A stretch of 64,000 nt of DNA from Macrocystis pyrifera (Eukaryota; Sar; Phaeophyceae; Laminariales; Laminariaceae), in contig JASSKH010000019.1 in assembly GCA_031763025.1 (NCBI GenBank), forward strand, positions 5,724,336 to 5,788,335. The letters are read 5' to 3'. The notes beneath the pieces are model-generated. The model was not told the DNA's origin, did not search any database, and was given only the letters and a program-made list of their open reading frames with translations. The position numbers and the translations under genes were made by a program. Positions within the stretch are counted from its first letter, which is position 1, and each line of letters starts with the position of its first letter. Positions 44,761-54,632 of the stretch are shown here, one piece after another.

Positions 44761-45862
44761 ATCTTCGCTCGGAGGTGCTCCAGCTCTTTCTCAGGTGAAT
44801 CTAGAATCGAGAAATCCAGGAAGGAGGTGAGATCGAAGACGTCATCTTCGTAGTCCTTGTTGATTCCCACGGGTGGCATGGAGTATGGTGGTGTCTCCAG
44901 GAAAGTGACATTTCTGCTTTCCACAACAGTCCCTTTTTCGGGATTGTAGATGCGGTAGGCTCTGCTGTCTTGGCTAAATCCACATAGCTTTCCTTCCCAT
45001 GCTTTGTCGCCGAGCTTCGTCGTGTAGGTCTCGATATGCACAAAGGCCCTAGATCCGATAGCCCGCAAGCCCGAAAGATCTGCCTCTTTGCCGTGCATCT
45101 TCAAAAAAGGTGTTTGTCCTCTCAATGCCGAATGTGGCGACCTGTTGCACAGGTAGACCGCTGTAAAAAATAGCTCACCCCACATGGTGCGGGGGAAGTT
45201 GCCGTCCTTAAGAAGGCATCCTGTCATTGCTGCAAGTGTCCTCCCATCGCGCTCGGATACGCCGTTTTGTTGAGGCGTTGCTGTGGCGTGTATTCCATGG
45301 TAATGCCGGAGTTGACGCAGAGCTCCTTGAACTCTCTGGAAGTGCACTCCCCTCCCTTGTCGCATCTCAATCGCTGAATGCGCAGCCCCAGTGGAACAGC
45401 CACCGTTTTGTTGTAAAGGTGGAGCGAGTGGGCGGCCTCCGTCTTGGACTTAAGAAGGAAGATTTCCTTCATGCGAGAGTGATCATCAGTAAACTTGCTG
45501 ACGTACCTGAAATCCCCCCTTGCTGCTGGCGTAACGGGTCCCAAAAGGTCCGTGTAAACCAGTTCCATTGGTCCGTTAGTCTTGTGGTTGTCCTTTTTCG
45601 GGTGCACCTTTTGCGTGCTCTTGCACACTTCGCAAATATCGCAGTCTGACACAGTGCCGGTGTAGTCGACACCATTGCCGTCCACCTTCCGAAGAAGCTC
45701 CATGTTACGGGGGTTCATGTGCCCCAGTCGTCTGTGCCAGAGATCGGCGCTTAGCAGTGCCGTCAGACCCATCGAGGGTGTTGGTCGCGTCTTGGGTTTT
45801 CCGTAGGTTACGCCGTCCAAGGCACTCAGCGACACTTCGAAAGAGCACATGCCCGCGTCTTT
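44731..45862 (-). pseudogene. copia integrase, one stop upstream and one frameshift inside
   Basis: After TAG 45865-45863 the same frame continues (KDAGMCSFEVSLSALDGV). It contains the pre-integrase H-C-type motif (LWHRRLGHMNPRN; CDICEVCKST) and the catalytic core with Asp in VYTDLLGPV and Asp in LRCDKGGECTSREF. A one-base shift near 45280-45305 separates this from TPQQNGVSERDGRTLAAM, which holds the catalytic Glu. The C-terminal part (GFSQDSRAYRIYNPEKG) is typical of copia integrases. Integrase would insert the cDNA with the 5-bp stagger seen at the element's flanks. Confidence 0.9.
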
Positions 45863-47293
45863 CTAGTGTTGATTCAAAGGGAGAGAAGTCGTGGTGTCGA
45901 ACTGGAGGCGGGGGTTTCCCGTCTCGAGGATGGTGCTTACCCCTGATTTCATTGCCCTTGCGGAGGAGAAGAGGTGGCGTCCCATTCTGGGAACGATCAG
46001 CACGAAGATGCGAACTGGGATCGGCCGACCTGAATGGTTGATGATGTGCCCGCGGATGGTGCCTGTTGCCGTCGCGAACACCTTCTTGTTACCGGCGGTT
46101 TTAATGGGCTTCGGCTGGTCCAGCTTCTCGTACTCTGTCATGCGTTGCCGCAGCCCTGGGATCAGCTCGTCGTCCACGAAGTGATCCGATGCGCCGCTAT
46201 CCACTAACACGATGAACCTGTCCGAGTTGGACGCTGAGATTCCGCCGCCATCTCCCGTCGTTAGTCCTGAGTAGGCGAATCCTTGATCAAAATCATCGTT
46301 TTGTTGTAAAGATGGTCTCTTCTCGTCGTGTGCTGGAGAGGATCTTGTACCTGATGCAGCAGAAGCGAGGTGAGCCCCCGATTGTTCCGATCGAGTGGCA
46401 CCCTGTTCATAGCATTCCGCATCGCTGTGCGAAGTGGTTTTGTGGACGGAACACCACTTCTGTCCAGCGGCTCCTTTGTTTCTTTTGGATTTGTTGGCTT
46501 CATCCCGCTTCTTCCGGCAGGTGCGAGCGTGGTGCCCTTCCTTTCCACAGTAGTTGCAGATGGATGTTTCCGCCGACATGGCGACACCTCGGCCAGCGAT
46601 TTTTCCCTTCGCTCCGCTGTTGCGAGAAAGATCGTCAAGGTATAAGTGTCGCATCGTACTTTGCATCTGTTCGATGTCGAAGGTAGGATCACGATACATC
46701 ATCAGCTTGATGTCCTTGTAGTCAGATGTGAAGCCTTGGACGCAGATATCCTTGAATCTCCGGTCGGTGATGGGCTCTCCCATCCTGGCTAGCTCGGTGC
46801 GGGCGAGGTATTTTTCCATGAAAAAATCGTCGGGGTCCTGGTTGTGTGTCATGGCGGTGTTGACCAGCTTGTCCATGGCTGCGCGAACGACCTCATCTGT
46901 AACCTTGTTGTACTTCTGTACAAGCTCCTCCAGAGCTTGTTGTCCGTTGCCGCTCATCCCGTCTGGGTGCTCATGCTTCAGTACGAGATTAGCTGCTGGT
47001 TTCTCTGTTAGCAAGAACAGAATGGCGTATAAGTCCTCGTTCGCTCTGTCAAAGGACGCTGTGCTTTGCTGGAGAGTGTCCTGAGCTTGTTGCGTCCCAT
47101 CTAGTGTCGTGGCCGCCGATTCTTCGGTTGGTCGGGCCCGTTCTTTGATCAAGTTTGCAATTTCTCGTCGTGTAACGCCGAGGACCACAGCAAGTTTCTT
47201 GTGCCAATCTCGAAAGAGGCTGGGGTTCCGTCCGTCAAACTTCCTTAGCCCCTTGATAGCATTGGTGAGGTTGTTGCTGCTGGTGTCGTCCAT
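45863..47293 (-). CDS. copia gag and protease
   Basis: 476 codons from ATG 47293. The N-terminal two thirds is the retrotransposon gag fold (LRKFDGRNPSLFRDWHKKL; YLARTELARMGEPITDRRF). The CCHC zinc knuckle CNYCGKEGHHARTC lies near residues 246-259. The aspartic protease motif VLVDSGASDHFVDD is near residues 364-377. The frame ends at TAG 45863-45865 after LPLNQH, with integrase continuing in the same frame. The stop sits after the protease, not between gag and protease where programmed readthrough is usual, so mutation is more likely than recoding. Gag forms the particle and the protease matures it. Confidence 0.9.
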   Translation of the reverse strand: MDDTSSNNLTNAIKGLRKFDGRNPSLFRDWHKKLAVVLGVTRREIANLIKERARPTEESAATTLDGTQQAQDTLQQSTASFDRANEDLYAILFLLTEKPAANLVLKHEHPDGMSGNGQQALEELVQKYNKVTDEVVRAAMDKLVNTAMTHNQDPDDFFMEKYLARTELARMGEPITDRRFKDICVQGFTSDYKDIKLMMYRDPTFDIEQMQSTMRHLYLDDLSRNSGAKGKIAGRGVAMSAETSICNYCGKEGHHARTCRKKRDEANKSKRNKGAAGQKWCSVHKTTSHSDAECYEQGATRSEQSGAHLASAASGTRSSPAHDEKRPSLQQNDDFDQGFAYSGLTTGDGGGISASNSDRFIVLVDSGASDHFVDDELIPGLRQRMTEYEKLDQPKPIKTAGNKKVFATATGTIRGHIINHSGRPIPVRIFVLIVPRMGRHLFSSARAMKSGVSTILETGNPRLQFDTTTSLPLNQH

Positions 47294-47821
47294 GCTGCAG
47301 TAACAAACTTCTACTCGTATAAATAGCCTACTGCTGTGGGCGTAGAATCGTCGGTGTAGATGATGATCTCAGACACGATCAAAAAGCTACCCGGTAAAAA
47401 ACTTCAACCCTTGCTTTGGGGTCCTTGGTAGAGTAACCGTCCCCTAGAAGCACGTAGGAAGTCAGCGCTCCTTTAAACAGACAGCAATGCTGCCGGGAGT
47501 TGCTTCCACTCAGCTGTCGCTCGGAATCTTCCGAGGCTTACTATCCACGGTGTGGACTACGCCAGGCAGAGCCCCTAATCACACAGCAGTACTGGGATTG
47601 TCTGTGGGGTTGCTTTTGTAACAGCGTACAGCAGGTTGGTACGTAGTTTTCAACAAACGAAATACTCGTCGTCAAAAGCTCCTCAGGCAACAGCAGACGT
47701 TGTTATGATCTTGAAATCTCCGCCCCGCTGAAGCCAGGAGGAACTGAAGCTCTTGAGATAACGTGGTCGTAGCCGCGCTGAAGTACCCCGTGGCTGATGG
47801 TTGCGTTTGCACGCGTTTCGA

Positions 47822-47832
47822 GGCTCATAACC
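47822..47832 (-). promoter_or_regulatory. copia primer-binding site, half-tRNA type
   Basis: Directly after the 5' LTR the minus strand reads GGTTATGAGCC. This is the complement of GGCTCATAACC, the anticodon loop region of initiator tRNA-Met, as in Drosophila copia and yeast Ty5, where a cleaved 5' half of that tRNA primes synthesis. It does not match the tRNA 3' CCA end. Confidence 0.65.
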
Positions 47833-48387
47833 TATTGAGGATTGGTGTGAAGTAGCGTGTATCAGCTCGAAGCTGGTGTACGCTTAGTCTCGCTTGCCGA
47901 TGACCGGTCAAGACACAGAACTGATCGAGGTGCAAACGCTTGAGTTGCTGTCAGGCAGACTCGCGTGAAATCTTCGAATAGAAGAAAGATGATGATGTTG
48001 GCGACTCCAGGCCAAGGTTGATTAGTTATTAAGCTCAGCAGACAAGCTGATGATGACGAGCAAAAGTAGAGTGAACAAGTGGGCGTGCAAACGCTCCTCT
48101 TGGCTGTTTCCGATCTTGATGATCTTTAACAGATACATAACAGATACATATACCTCCTACGACGACGTTCGTCAGATGATGACACACCCGAATCCGATTA
48201 CGGCCTATGACAACGTTCGTCAGGTGATGACACACCCGTACCCGACTATGGTCTATGACAACGTTCGTCAGGTGGTGACACACCCAAAATCGATCTATTA
48301 TTGATCCCTTGTACCGTATACTACCAGATATTCCGTGGTATCCAGTGACGACAGAATGATAGCTACTGTCAAGTAACATCTCCAATA
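47833..48387 (-). repeat. copia 5' LTR
   Basis: 555 bp, four differences from 41155-41709. It is flanked by target duplication GTAGC at 48388-48392. Confidence 0.93.
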
Positions 48388-48392
48388 GTAGC

Positions 48393-49487
48393 TCCTAATA
48401 ATCGAATAAAGAAACAATAAAATGCCGCTACTGCTTTCGACACGAACAGCTTAAGCCCTCCCAGCTACGAAAACTATTCGATCATTCGCAGACAATATTT
48501 TATGTTCTACTTTTCTCCGATGCGAACAAGCATTCGCAAAATGGTACTGTTGGCAGAACAACCAATCAACCATGAATATGCTCACCCTCCTTCATTTTGC
48601 AGGCAGTAGTCTACTGCCAAAAATAAAAGATACCCACAAAATTCAATATAATCAGTAGCCACCGCCAATACCAGCAATACACCTCACCTCCCTTTGGTGT
48701 ATCAGCGTACCATACCGCTACGAGTATGCATTTCATTTCTACCAGGCCCCATCTGGTCCTGTCTACACCAGAAAAACACTACAAGTTTTTCGGATTTACA
48801 AAGACTGTTTGATTTGAACATGAAAATACATTTCGAAGCTACGAGGCGAAGAAGGCTACGTATACCACCCAGAACGAATCCCAGATGATAGATCGTCTAC
48901 TATCTACGGTTTCTCCACCCTGGCCGCAAATAAATAGACCTCACGTTCGACCAAAAAAATAATAATTTCGATCGACAGGTGTATCCATCGTCAAATTAAA
49001 TTCACCATTCATTCCTACGAAATCACACCATGATGACCAGACCTGCCCCCTCCGCCCCGCGATGTTGCCGGACCTTGCATGAAGCTCCGGCTGACGAAAT
49101 ACCCAGATCTGCTCGCTTGTTGCCACCCGGACGAAACCCCATCGTTATTTGGTACTGCTGCAGACAGTCCACGATTACCCCACGCCCGTTTCCTGCCACC
49201 GTTTTTTAACAGCAACAGAATGCACGCAGCTATTATGCCGCGCGACTTTGCCCCACCTAACACCCCCGGGTAGGGTTGCACACGGCTGGCGGCCGTGCGG
49301 CTTCTCGCGGAATTCGCATGCAGACATGTACCCTCGCTGAGCGATAACCCCACATCTGCTGCCTCCACAACCTCTGAAGTGGAGTGCGTACGGCAAATAA
49401 ATGTCGTACGACTTGAAGTCCCCCGCTCGCAACACACGGCGGAGGTGCCTACGGTTGTCCGCCGTAGGGCTTTTAGCTGCTCTGCCC
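48393..49487. other. internal sequence of the outer LTR element, no pol
   Basis: This lies between the copia insertion and the end of gag. The minus-strand frame 49175-49487 stays open by chance after the gag stop in another frame. No RT, integrase or protease motif is visible. Confidence 0.5.
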
Positions 49488-49969
49488 CTAAAACGCCGTC
49501 GTCTCCACATCATCTCCGGGATCCCCCACCATCGCAAACACGGCCTCCTCCGGCGATCCATCCATGTCTGCCGGCGATGCGCACTTGCTGCTCTCGTGTC
49601 CTCTCCCACCACACCTTTCGCAGAGCTTTGCGGTGCGACTGTCGCTGTAGTGGTCCGCAGCCTTGCACCGGAAACACCTCCCCTTCGCTTTCCCGGCTCC
49701 ACCGTGCCATCGTCGGAGCGATCCAACGATGGCGACACAGCATCCCTCCCTGCTGTATCTACGGCAGGTAGCCCCTGCTCCCTGCCGGACTTCCGCTGTG
49801 CCTTACTCTCTCGACTCGTTCTCAACAGAGTCGCCATCATCTCAAGCAGTTCAGCAAGTAGAGACGATTTTTGACCCTCCTCCGCGTCTGCGGCTGCTTG
49901 TTGTAAAGTTTGGAGAGTACGGCCCTGCTCCAAGACTACGGCTCTAAGATCATCAAGTTCATCACCCAT
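49488..49969 (-). pseudogene. gag with zinc knuckles, one frameshift
   Basis: ATG at 49969 is 36 bp inside the right LTR. The first frame reads MGDELDDLRAVVLEQGRT, LLAELLEMMATLLRT and a basic linker: helical, coiled-coil-like. Near 49680-49720 the coherent frame changes by one base. The second frame reads GKAKGRCFRCKAADHY, then CERCGGRGHESSKC, a perfect C-x2-C-x4-H-x4-C knuckle, and ends DDVETTAF at TAG 49490-49488. The first pair (CFRCKAADHYSDS) is a partial knuckle. The whole gag is about 160 residues, short for the family, and no protease or pol follows. It is the only coding region of the outer element. Confidence 0.7.
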
Positions 49970-50004
49970 GATGAGGCTGCGTCGGTACCAACGACTCTCT
50001 AGAG

Positions 50005-50222
50005 TGTTCGTCAGCCCCAAGCACAGGTAGTCAAGACACCCAGACAATCGATGAGTTGATTATTCAGGTCGTTTATTATTATCTCCCAGCAGTGGTAGGG
50101 ACGGCAGAAGTGACATTGTGCGTCATCCCATAACACCCAGATGTCAAGAATCACATAATGCACAATATGCCAATATCCCGAACCGGCACGTAACTGTCAA
50201 GCTAAAGAGGCACAACGAACGC
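50005..50222 (-). repeat. outer element LTR (5' in element sense)
   Basis: 218 bp, partner of 40558-40775. Confidence 0.88.
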
Positions 50223-51152
50223 TTGTCAATCTAGACCCTTGAACCCTTTGTACACGTACTCGATTTTGTCCTGTGTTGGTTTTGAACTCGAAATTCGGCA
50301 TAATAATTTCAAGACGAAAAATCTGCACTCGACGTGCTCTGTCCAAGAGAGAACTTCTCGTAGCAGGTAGCAGGTGCCACCGCTACGACATCTACAGCAG
50401 AGCTTCTCCAGCAGCAAAACAGCAGCAGCAGTAGGACACACGAGGCCAGGTCAGCGTCGCTGTACGCTCGGCTTGTGTGTGAACCCTTCGTACGTGACAT
50501 TGTGTTTCCTGGTCCCGAACTCATAATTGAAGACGAAAAATCTACAATCTGACGTGTGTCCAGCAGAGCTTCTTCTAGCAGTGCCACCACTTCTACTATA
50601 CTGCTGTACAACAAATATTATACAGCAGATACTCTCCTGCTTCTCAGTCCCCTCATCAGCAGGAGGGTGGGCCTGCAATATGTCTCGGGGACATGGCCCG
50701 AACGCTCGTTGCTGTGGGCAGGCACAGTCTGCCTACCTACGAGTACTCGTAGGGCTAGCTGGGTTTCAAAATATAATGTGTTGTTGGTTGTGTGTTTTTT
50801 CAACATGGCAAAGCACCAACATGTGCCTACACACGTTGTCACACCTAGCTCGAGCTACTGTGAACGACTTACCACCGCACCAGCACCAGGAGGTCTCTTT
50901 TGTGTGTGCGCGTCCACAGAGCCCGCCGGGGCTGGAATTGGTGCGGTGTGCGTCGAGGGCGGTGGTCAAACGTTGCCCATAAAAATGTTGAATCACACAC
51001 ACACACCCACACACCTACACACACACGCACACACACGTACAGAAAAACCCAAAACAAGGCACCCCACGCTCGTATCCGAGCCGCTATGAAGAGGCTTTTT
51101 AAAAAAAAAGGCTCGCTCGCTTTTTGCGCGCTTCGTGCGCCTCATTATTAGT
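50223..51152 (+). repeat. 1.65-kb repeat family, right half of the interrupted unit
   Basis: It continues from 40557 in unit coordinates and ends at a slightly mutated hairpin (GCGCGCTTCGTGCGC, 51126-51140) followed by CTCATTATTAG. It contains the empty MITE site (GGGCTAGCTGGG, near 50752). Confidence 0.8.
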
Positions 51153-51363
51153 TGATATCTTTCCTTCCCGCCCTCGCCCATAACACTGTCCCCACTCCGA
51201 ACAGCAGAGGTGCAGTTTTTGTTAGCCCTTCCGTGGATTGAAACGCCTTTTGGTCGTCTGCTAGTGTTTAGGAAGCATTATGACATTATATATCTGCTTA
51301 TTATTACTGAAGTTAGATGAGGTTATATCTGAAAATATAAGCGCGTTGTTGACGACACGTCAG

Positions 51364-51519
51364 GTATCTGTCAATGGTGTTTTGAGCAACATCGGCGATG
51401 CTGGCGTAGGCAGCTCTCTACGTTTACTCGGTCTCGCGGCGGAGATACCCGGCTGGAGTCGGCTAGCGGAGTCAGTACACCAGCAATCAAGACAGCAGGG
51501 GAAGCAGCAGCAACACGAG
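51364..51519 (+). CDS. repeat cassette exon 1
   Basis: CGTCAG/GTATCTGTC to CACGAG/GTCGAG. It reads VSVNGVLSNIGDAGVGSS, LAAEIPGWSRLAESVH, then a Gln-rich end, all open. It is the first of four spaced cassettes that share one template with the large exon at 54633. No known domain is recognised. Confidence 0.45.
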
Positions 51520-51873
51520 GTCGAGACTCGGGAGTCTGGAGCTTTTGTGGTTTAGCATAGTATTGTTAGCATCTAGCTTACGATGTGATACCCCATTTCA
51601 CCTATAAGCTACCATCCCCGATACGTACGTCTGTCCGTTAATTGTCATTTTTTTGTATGGCATGGTCATTTCATTTTATTTCTGTCGGTACAATTACAAG
51701 GAGCTCATTACAAGTGTATCATGTTATGCTTTGAAGAAGCTCGTAATACACTGGACAAATCGCAAATTATAGTACGTGCGAGTGTCAAGTAGAGAGAGTA
51801 GACGTACTTTGTTAATAAGCGCTGGCACACAGTGGCAAATGGCAAATGTAATATTTGTATTTACGCTGCAGCA

Positions 51874-52021
51874 TGTGTCTGTCTGTGGTGCTGTGACGAA
51901 AACCGGCGATGCTGTTGGAGGCAGCTCTCGACGTTTCGAGCAACTCGCGGCCGCGATCCCCGGATTTCGGCCACCATCAGAGTCGGTATGCTAGCAATCA
52001 AGCCAGCAGCAGCAAGAGAAG
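51874..52021 (+). CDS. repeat cassette exon 2, in-frame TAG
   Basis: It reads VSVCGAVTKTGDAVGGSS, FEQLAAAIPGFRPPSESV, then TAG at 51992-51994 where cassettes 1 and 4 have CAG. It ends AGAGAAG/GTGGGT. The acceptor side is less clear (CTGCAGCAT/GTGTCT). Confidence 0.4.
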
Positions 52022-52434
52022 GTGGGTAGCATGGGCAGTATAGGCTGTTACTGTTATGAATGTCTCTTCATGTATCGCCCTCGGAGAGCCTTCGACACGA
52101 TACCGCCACCAGGTACCTATATTGTGTGTACGTCCATAGTGGTATTTGAAGTACTATTTTTCGTTTAAGATTTAGTGGTTTCTCTGTATGCTGTTGGTAC
52201 CTGGGGACATTTTGATATTAAACATAGTACTGTGCCGAATCACCTCGCCGTATACCTCAATTTAGTACTCCCGAGCACTGACTGACTCATTAAATCATTC
52301 GATACTGATTATACTGCCCTTGTAGTCTAGCTACACACTGAACTGCAGCGGTATTTTATTTTTCCTCCTTTTTCCTTCCCATCTACCTGTCTTGCCCTAC
52401 TTCTCTGTCTCCTTGCCTTCCGTTATTCAAATTC

Positions 52435-52712
52435 CCCTCCCTTTCGTAACTCAAATTCGGGGTCACAAAGCCGGCTCTTATCCCTCCTCCCCACTACCGT
52501 ACGCGCCTTTCTTTTATTTCGCGAGAATAATTCAGCAGTTTATTCTCTTGTCGATTTTCGTCGATTGTCCTCACCCAGGCTTGGAAGAGCTCTCGACAGC
52601 TTGTTTCTTGTGTCTTTTTTGAAAAAAAAAACGTGCTCGCCCCGCGATTCGAACTGGAGACTATACAACGTATTCGTATTCGAGCCTGTATACTACTCCA
52701 CAGGGGACGGCT
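52435..52712 (-). mobile_element. SINE copy 2
   Basis: Read on the minus strand, a tRNA-like head (GTGGAGTAGTATACAGG, then CCAGTTCGAATCGCGGGG near the B-box position) is followed by an A-run, the shared core (GGCGCGTACGGTAGTGGGGA) and the shared tail (TGTGACCCCGAATTTGAG). Core and tail match the SINE at 60703; the head differs. Confidence 0.7.
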
Positions 52713-53237
52713 TGTCCTTACTGGCCGGGATTAGTGATCTCGGATTAGTTGCGGTCACCGGCACCGTAAACATTCAAGAAAAAGATGAACAGAAGGCACG
52801 CAACATGATTAAATAATGTGACAATCTCAAGACCAAAACAAAGGAGGGTTTGCGCACCCGGTTCCTTCTCTTTTCCCGTCTGTCTAATGTGTCCCCTTTC
52901 TTCCCGAAACACAGCAGTTGGTGTGTTTCCGTATTATGATTTTGCGTTTGTCTTGGACGGACCTAAGACCTAACTACTGGCGAATATACTGGCTGAGCCG
53001 AATTAGTCGTTCGCTAGTGCCAGTACACAATGCTGTGCCAGCGCCCAGTTTTGCAGTCTATGGTATGTTTGACTATGGATACGAACCAGACGGAGTATAC
53101 CAGGTTGTATATGTTTACGACATCGATGCGATATCATGACCGGTGTCAGCCGTTAAGATCATGGTATGTTAGCCTAACGTAATTTCCTCGTCAAATGCCA
53201 TGTCTGGTATTCTAACCGACTCATTTACGGGCAACAG

Positions 53238-53390
53238 GTATCTACATGTGGTGCTGTGAGCAACACCGGCGATGCTGTCAGAGGCGGCTCTGGACGTTTC
53301 GCGGAACTCGCGGCCGCGATTCCTGGACATCTACCACCAGCAGTTTCAGTACACTAGCAATCAAGCGAGCATCAGCAGCAGCAAGAGCAG
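53238..53390 (+). CDS. repeat cassette exon 3, in-frame TAG
   Basis: CAACAG/GTATCTACA to GAGCAG/GTCGGGAG. It reads VSTCGAVSNTGDAVRGGS, FAELAAAIPGHLPPAVSVH, then TAG at 53355-53357 at the same codon as in cassette 2. It is closest in sequence to cassette 2. Confidence 0.45.
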
Positions 53391-54078
53391 GTCGGGAGCA
53401 TGTGCGGTCTAGACTGTTATTTCGATCACCTACCTCACTTAATGTATCGCCTCCGACATTGTCTTTCACTTTTCCTGCCCGCTACTTGTTATGCACGTAC
53501 GTCTCTACTGGTACATACGGTCAGATTATTTTACCTAAGAGTTCAATGTTTAGTGCTTATTGTTTGTTTATAAAATCAGTACATAACTTAATATAGTATA
53601 TCATTGCGGTATATCCAGAATTAATAGGCATTGGTAGTGCAATCAAAACGAAGCACTATACTCAATTGCTGGACTAAGCCCGTGGCGGTAATGTACACAA
53701 CAAGTACCAAGAAAAAAACATGCAACGTGGAAGGAAGGACGGAAGGAAGGTCTTGAGGATCCGCTTTCCCCTCTTCTCTCTTGTCTGCTATTTCTCATTC
53801 ATCTTCGCGAAACACGGGTGGTGTTTCTCCTCCCTATCATATGGCATATCCTTAGATGTACGTAATGTATGACAACTGGCGCATGTCATACAATATGCAT
53901 AAGTATTTTTTTTCCACAGATCAGGCGGAGTATACCAGGTATATATTGTACGAGGTAGATGCTGATATCATGATCTGTGCCTACCGATATGACCATGTTA
54001 TGTAAGCCTAACGTAATGACGTCATGCCATATGTGATGCCTCATTCTCTGGGCGATTAATTGACGCAAAAACAGGTAG

Positions 54079-54228
54079 GTATCCGCCTGAGGTACAGTGA
54101 CAAACACCTGCGATGCGGTCGGAGGCGACTGTTGGCGTTTCGAGGAACTGGCGACGTTGATCCCCGGCCATCGCCCACCAGCAGAGTCGCCACACCAGCA
54201 CTCAGGGCAGCAGCAGCAGCAACAGCCG
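54079..54228 (+). CDS. repeat cassette exon 4, degenerate
   Basis: GTAG/GTATCCGCC onward. In the homologous frame TGA follows three codons in, then GTVTNTCDAVGGDCW, FEELATLIPGHRPPAESPH and a Gln run. It ends before GGTCAGAAGCATG, which matches the GTCGGGAGCATG that follows cassette 3. The cassette spacer downstream carries no coding signal. Confidence 0.4.
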
Positions 54229-54632
54229 GTCAGAAGCATGGTCGGTAAAGCCATGTATCAATGCTAGCTTTTGAAATGTGTACGTACTCCCACCGTCATG
54301 TCCTCTGTCAACGCCCCCATCCTTGCCCAACCCCCCCACACCCCAATGGCAGAAACGTTTGTTTTAATGGTAGTATTATCCACGGGGAGTAAAGTTCACC
54401 TTTGTTGTGTGCAAGGTACCCCCTTTGTACTCCTTGTACTAGGTCCTTAAGTTAAAATTTGCCCATGTCACGGTCTTCCGGTGTTCATCGGGGTCAGTGT
54501 TATGCCAAAACTGCATCACTTGAGTAGATAGACCAAGCAGTTTTCGTGGGGGAGAGAATTTTCGTCTTGTAACTTGAACCAGCCTACAGTTATATCTGCT
54601 AGTCTGACCCATACGCTTATACGCTGCGCCAG

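Larger units (their letters stand above)
41155..48387 (-). mobile_element. Ty1/copia LTR retrotransposon, nested, 7.2 kb
   Basis: The LTRs are of equal length (41155-41709 and 47833-48387, 555 bp) with only four differences seen (0.7%). Ends are TATTG...CAATA and both flanks carry GTAGC (41150-41154 and 48388-48392), a clean 5-bp target duplication. Domain order on the minus strand is gag zinc knuckle, protease, integrase, RT, RNase H: the copia order. Although young by LTR identity, pol has one stop and three frameshifts, so it depends on another copy. A further ORF follows pol. Confidence 0.95.
40558..50222 (-). mobile_element. gag-only LTR retrotransposon (TR-GAG type), host of a nested copia
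   Basis: Two direct repeats of 218 bp, 40558-40775 and 50005-50222, differ at about six positions (2.8%). Without the nested element the internal part is only about 2.0 kb and holds a gag-like frame with zinc knuckles but no RT or integrase, so it is non-autonomous. A purine tract AGGGAGG (minus strand) abuts the left LTR, and TGGTACCGACGCAG lies 13-26 bp inside the right LTR as a possible primer site. Only GC is shared at the outer junctions, so the target duplication has decayed or is short. The LTRs end in an inverted GTTCGT / ACGAAC. Confidence 0.8.

Noticed and set aside
45227-46692. Plus-strand frames antisense to copia gag-pol
   Set aside because: They are complement shadows of clear gag, protease and integrase sequence.
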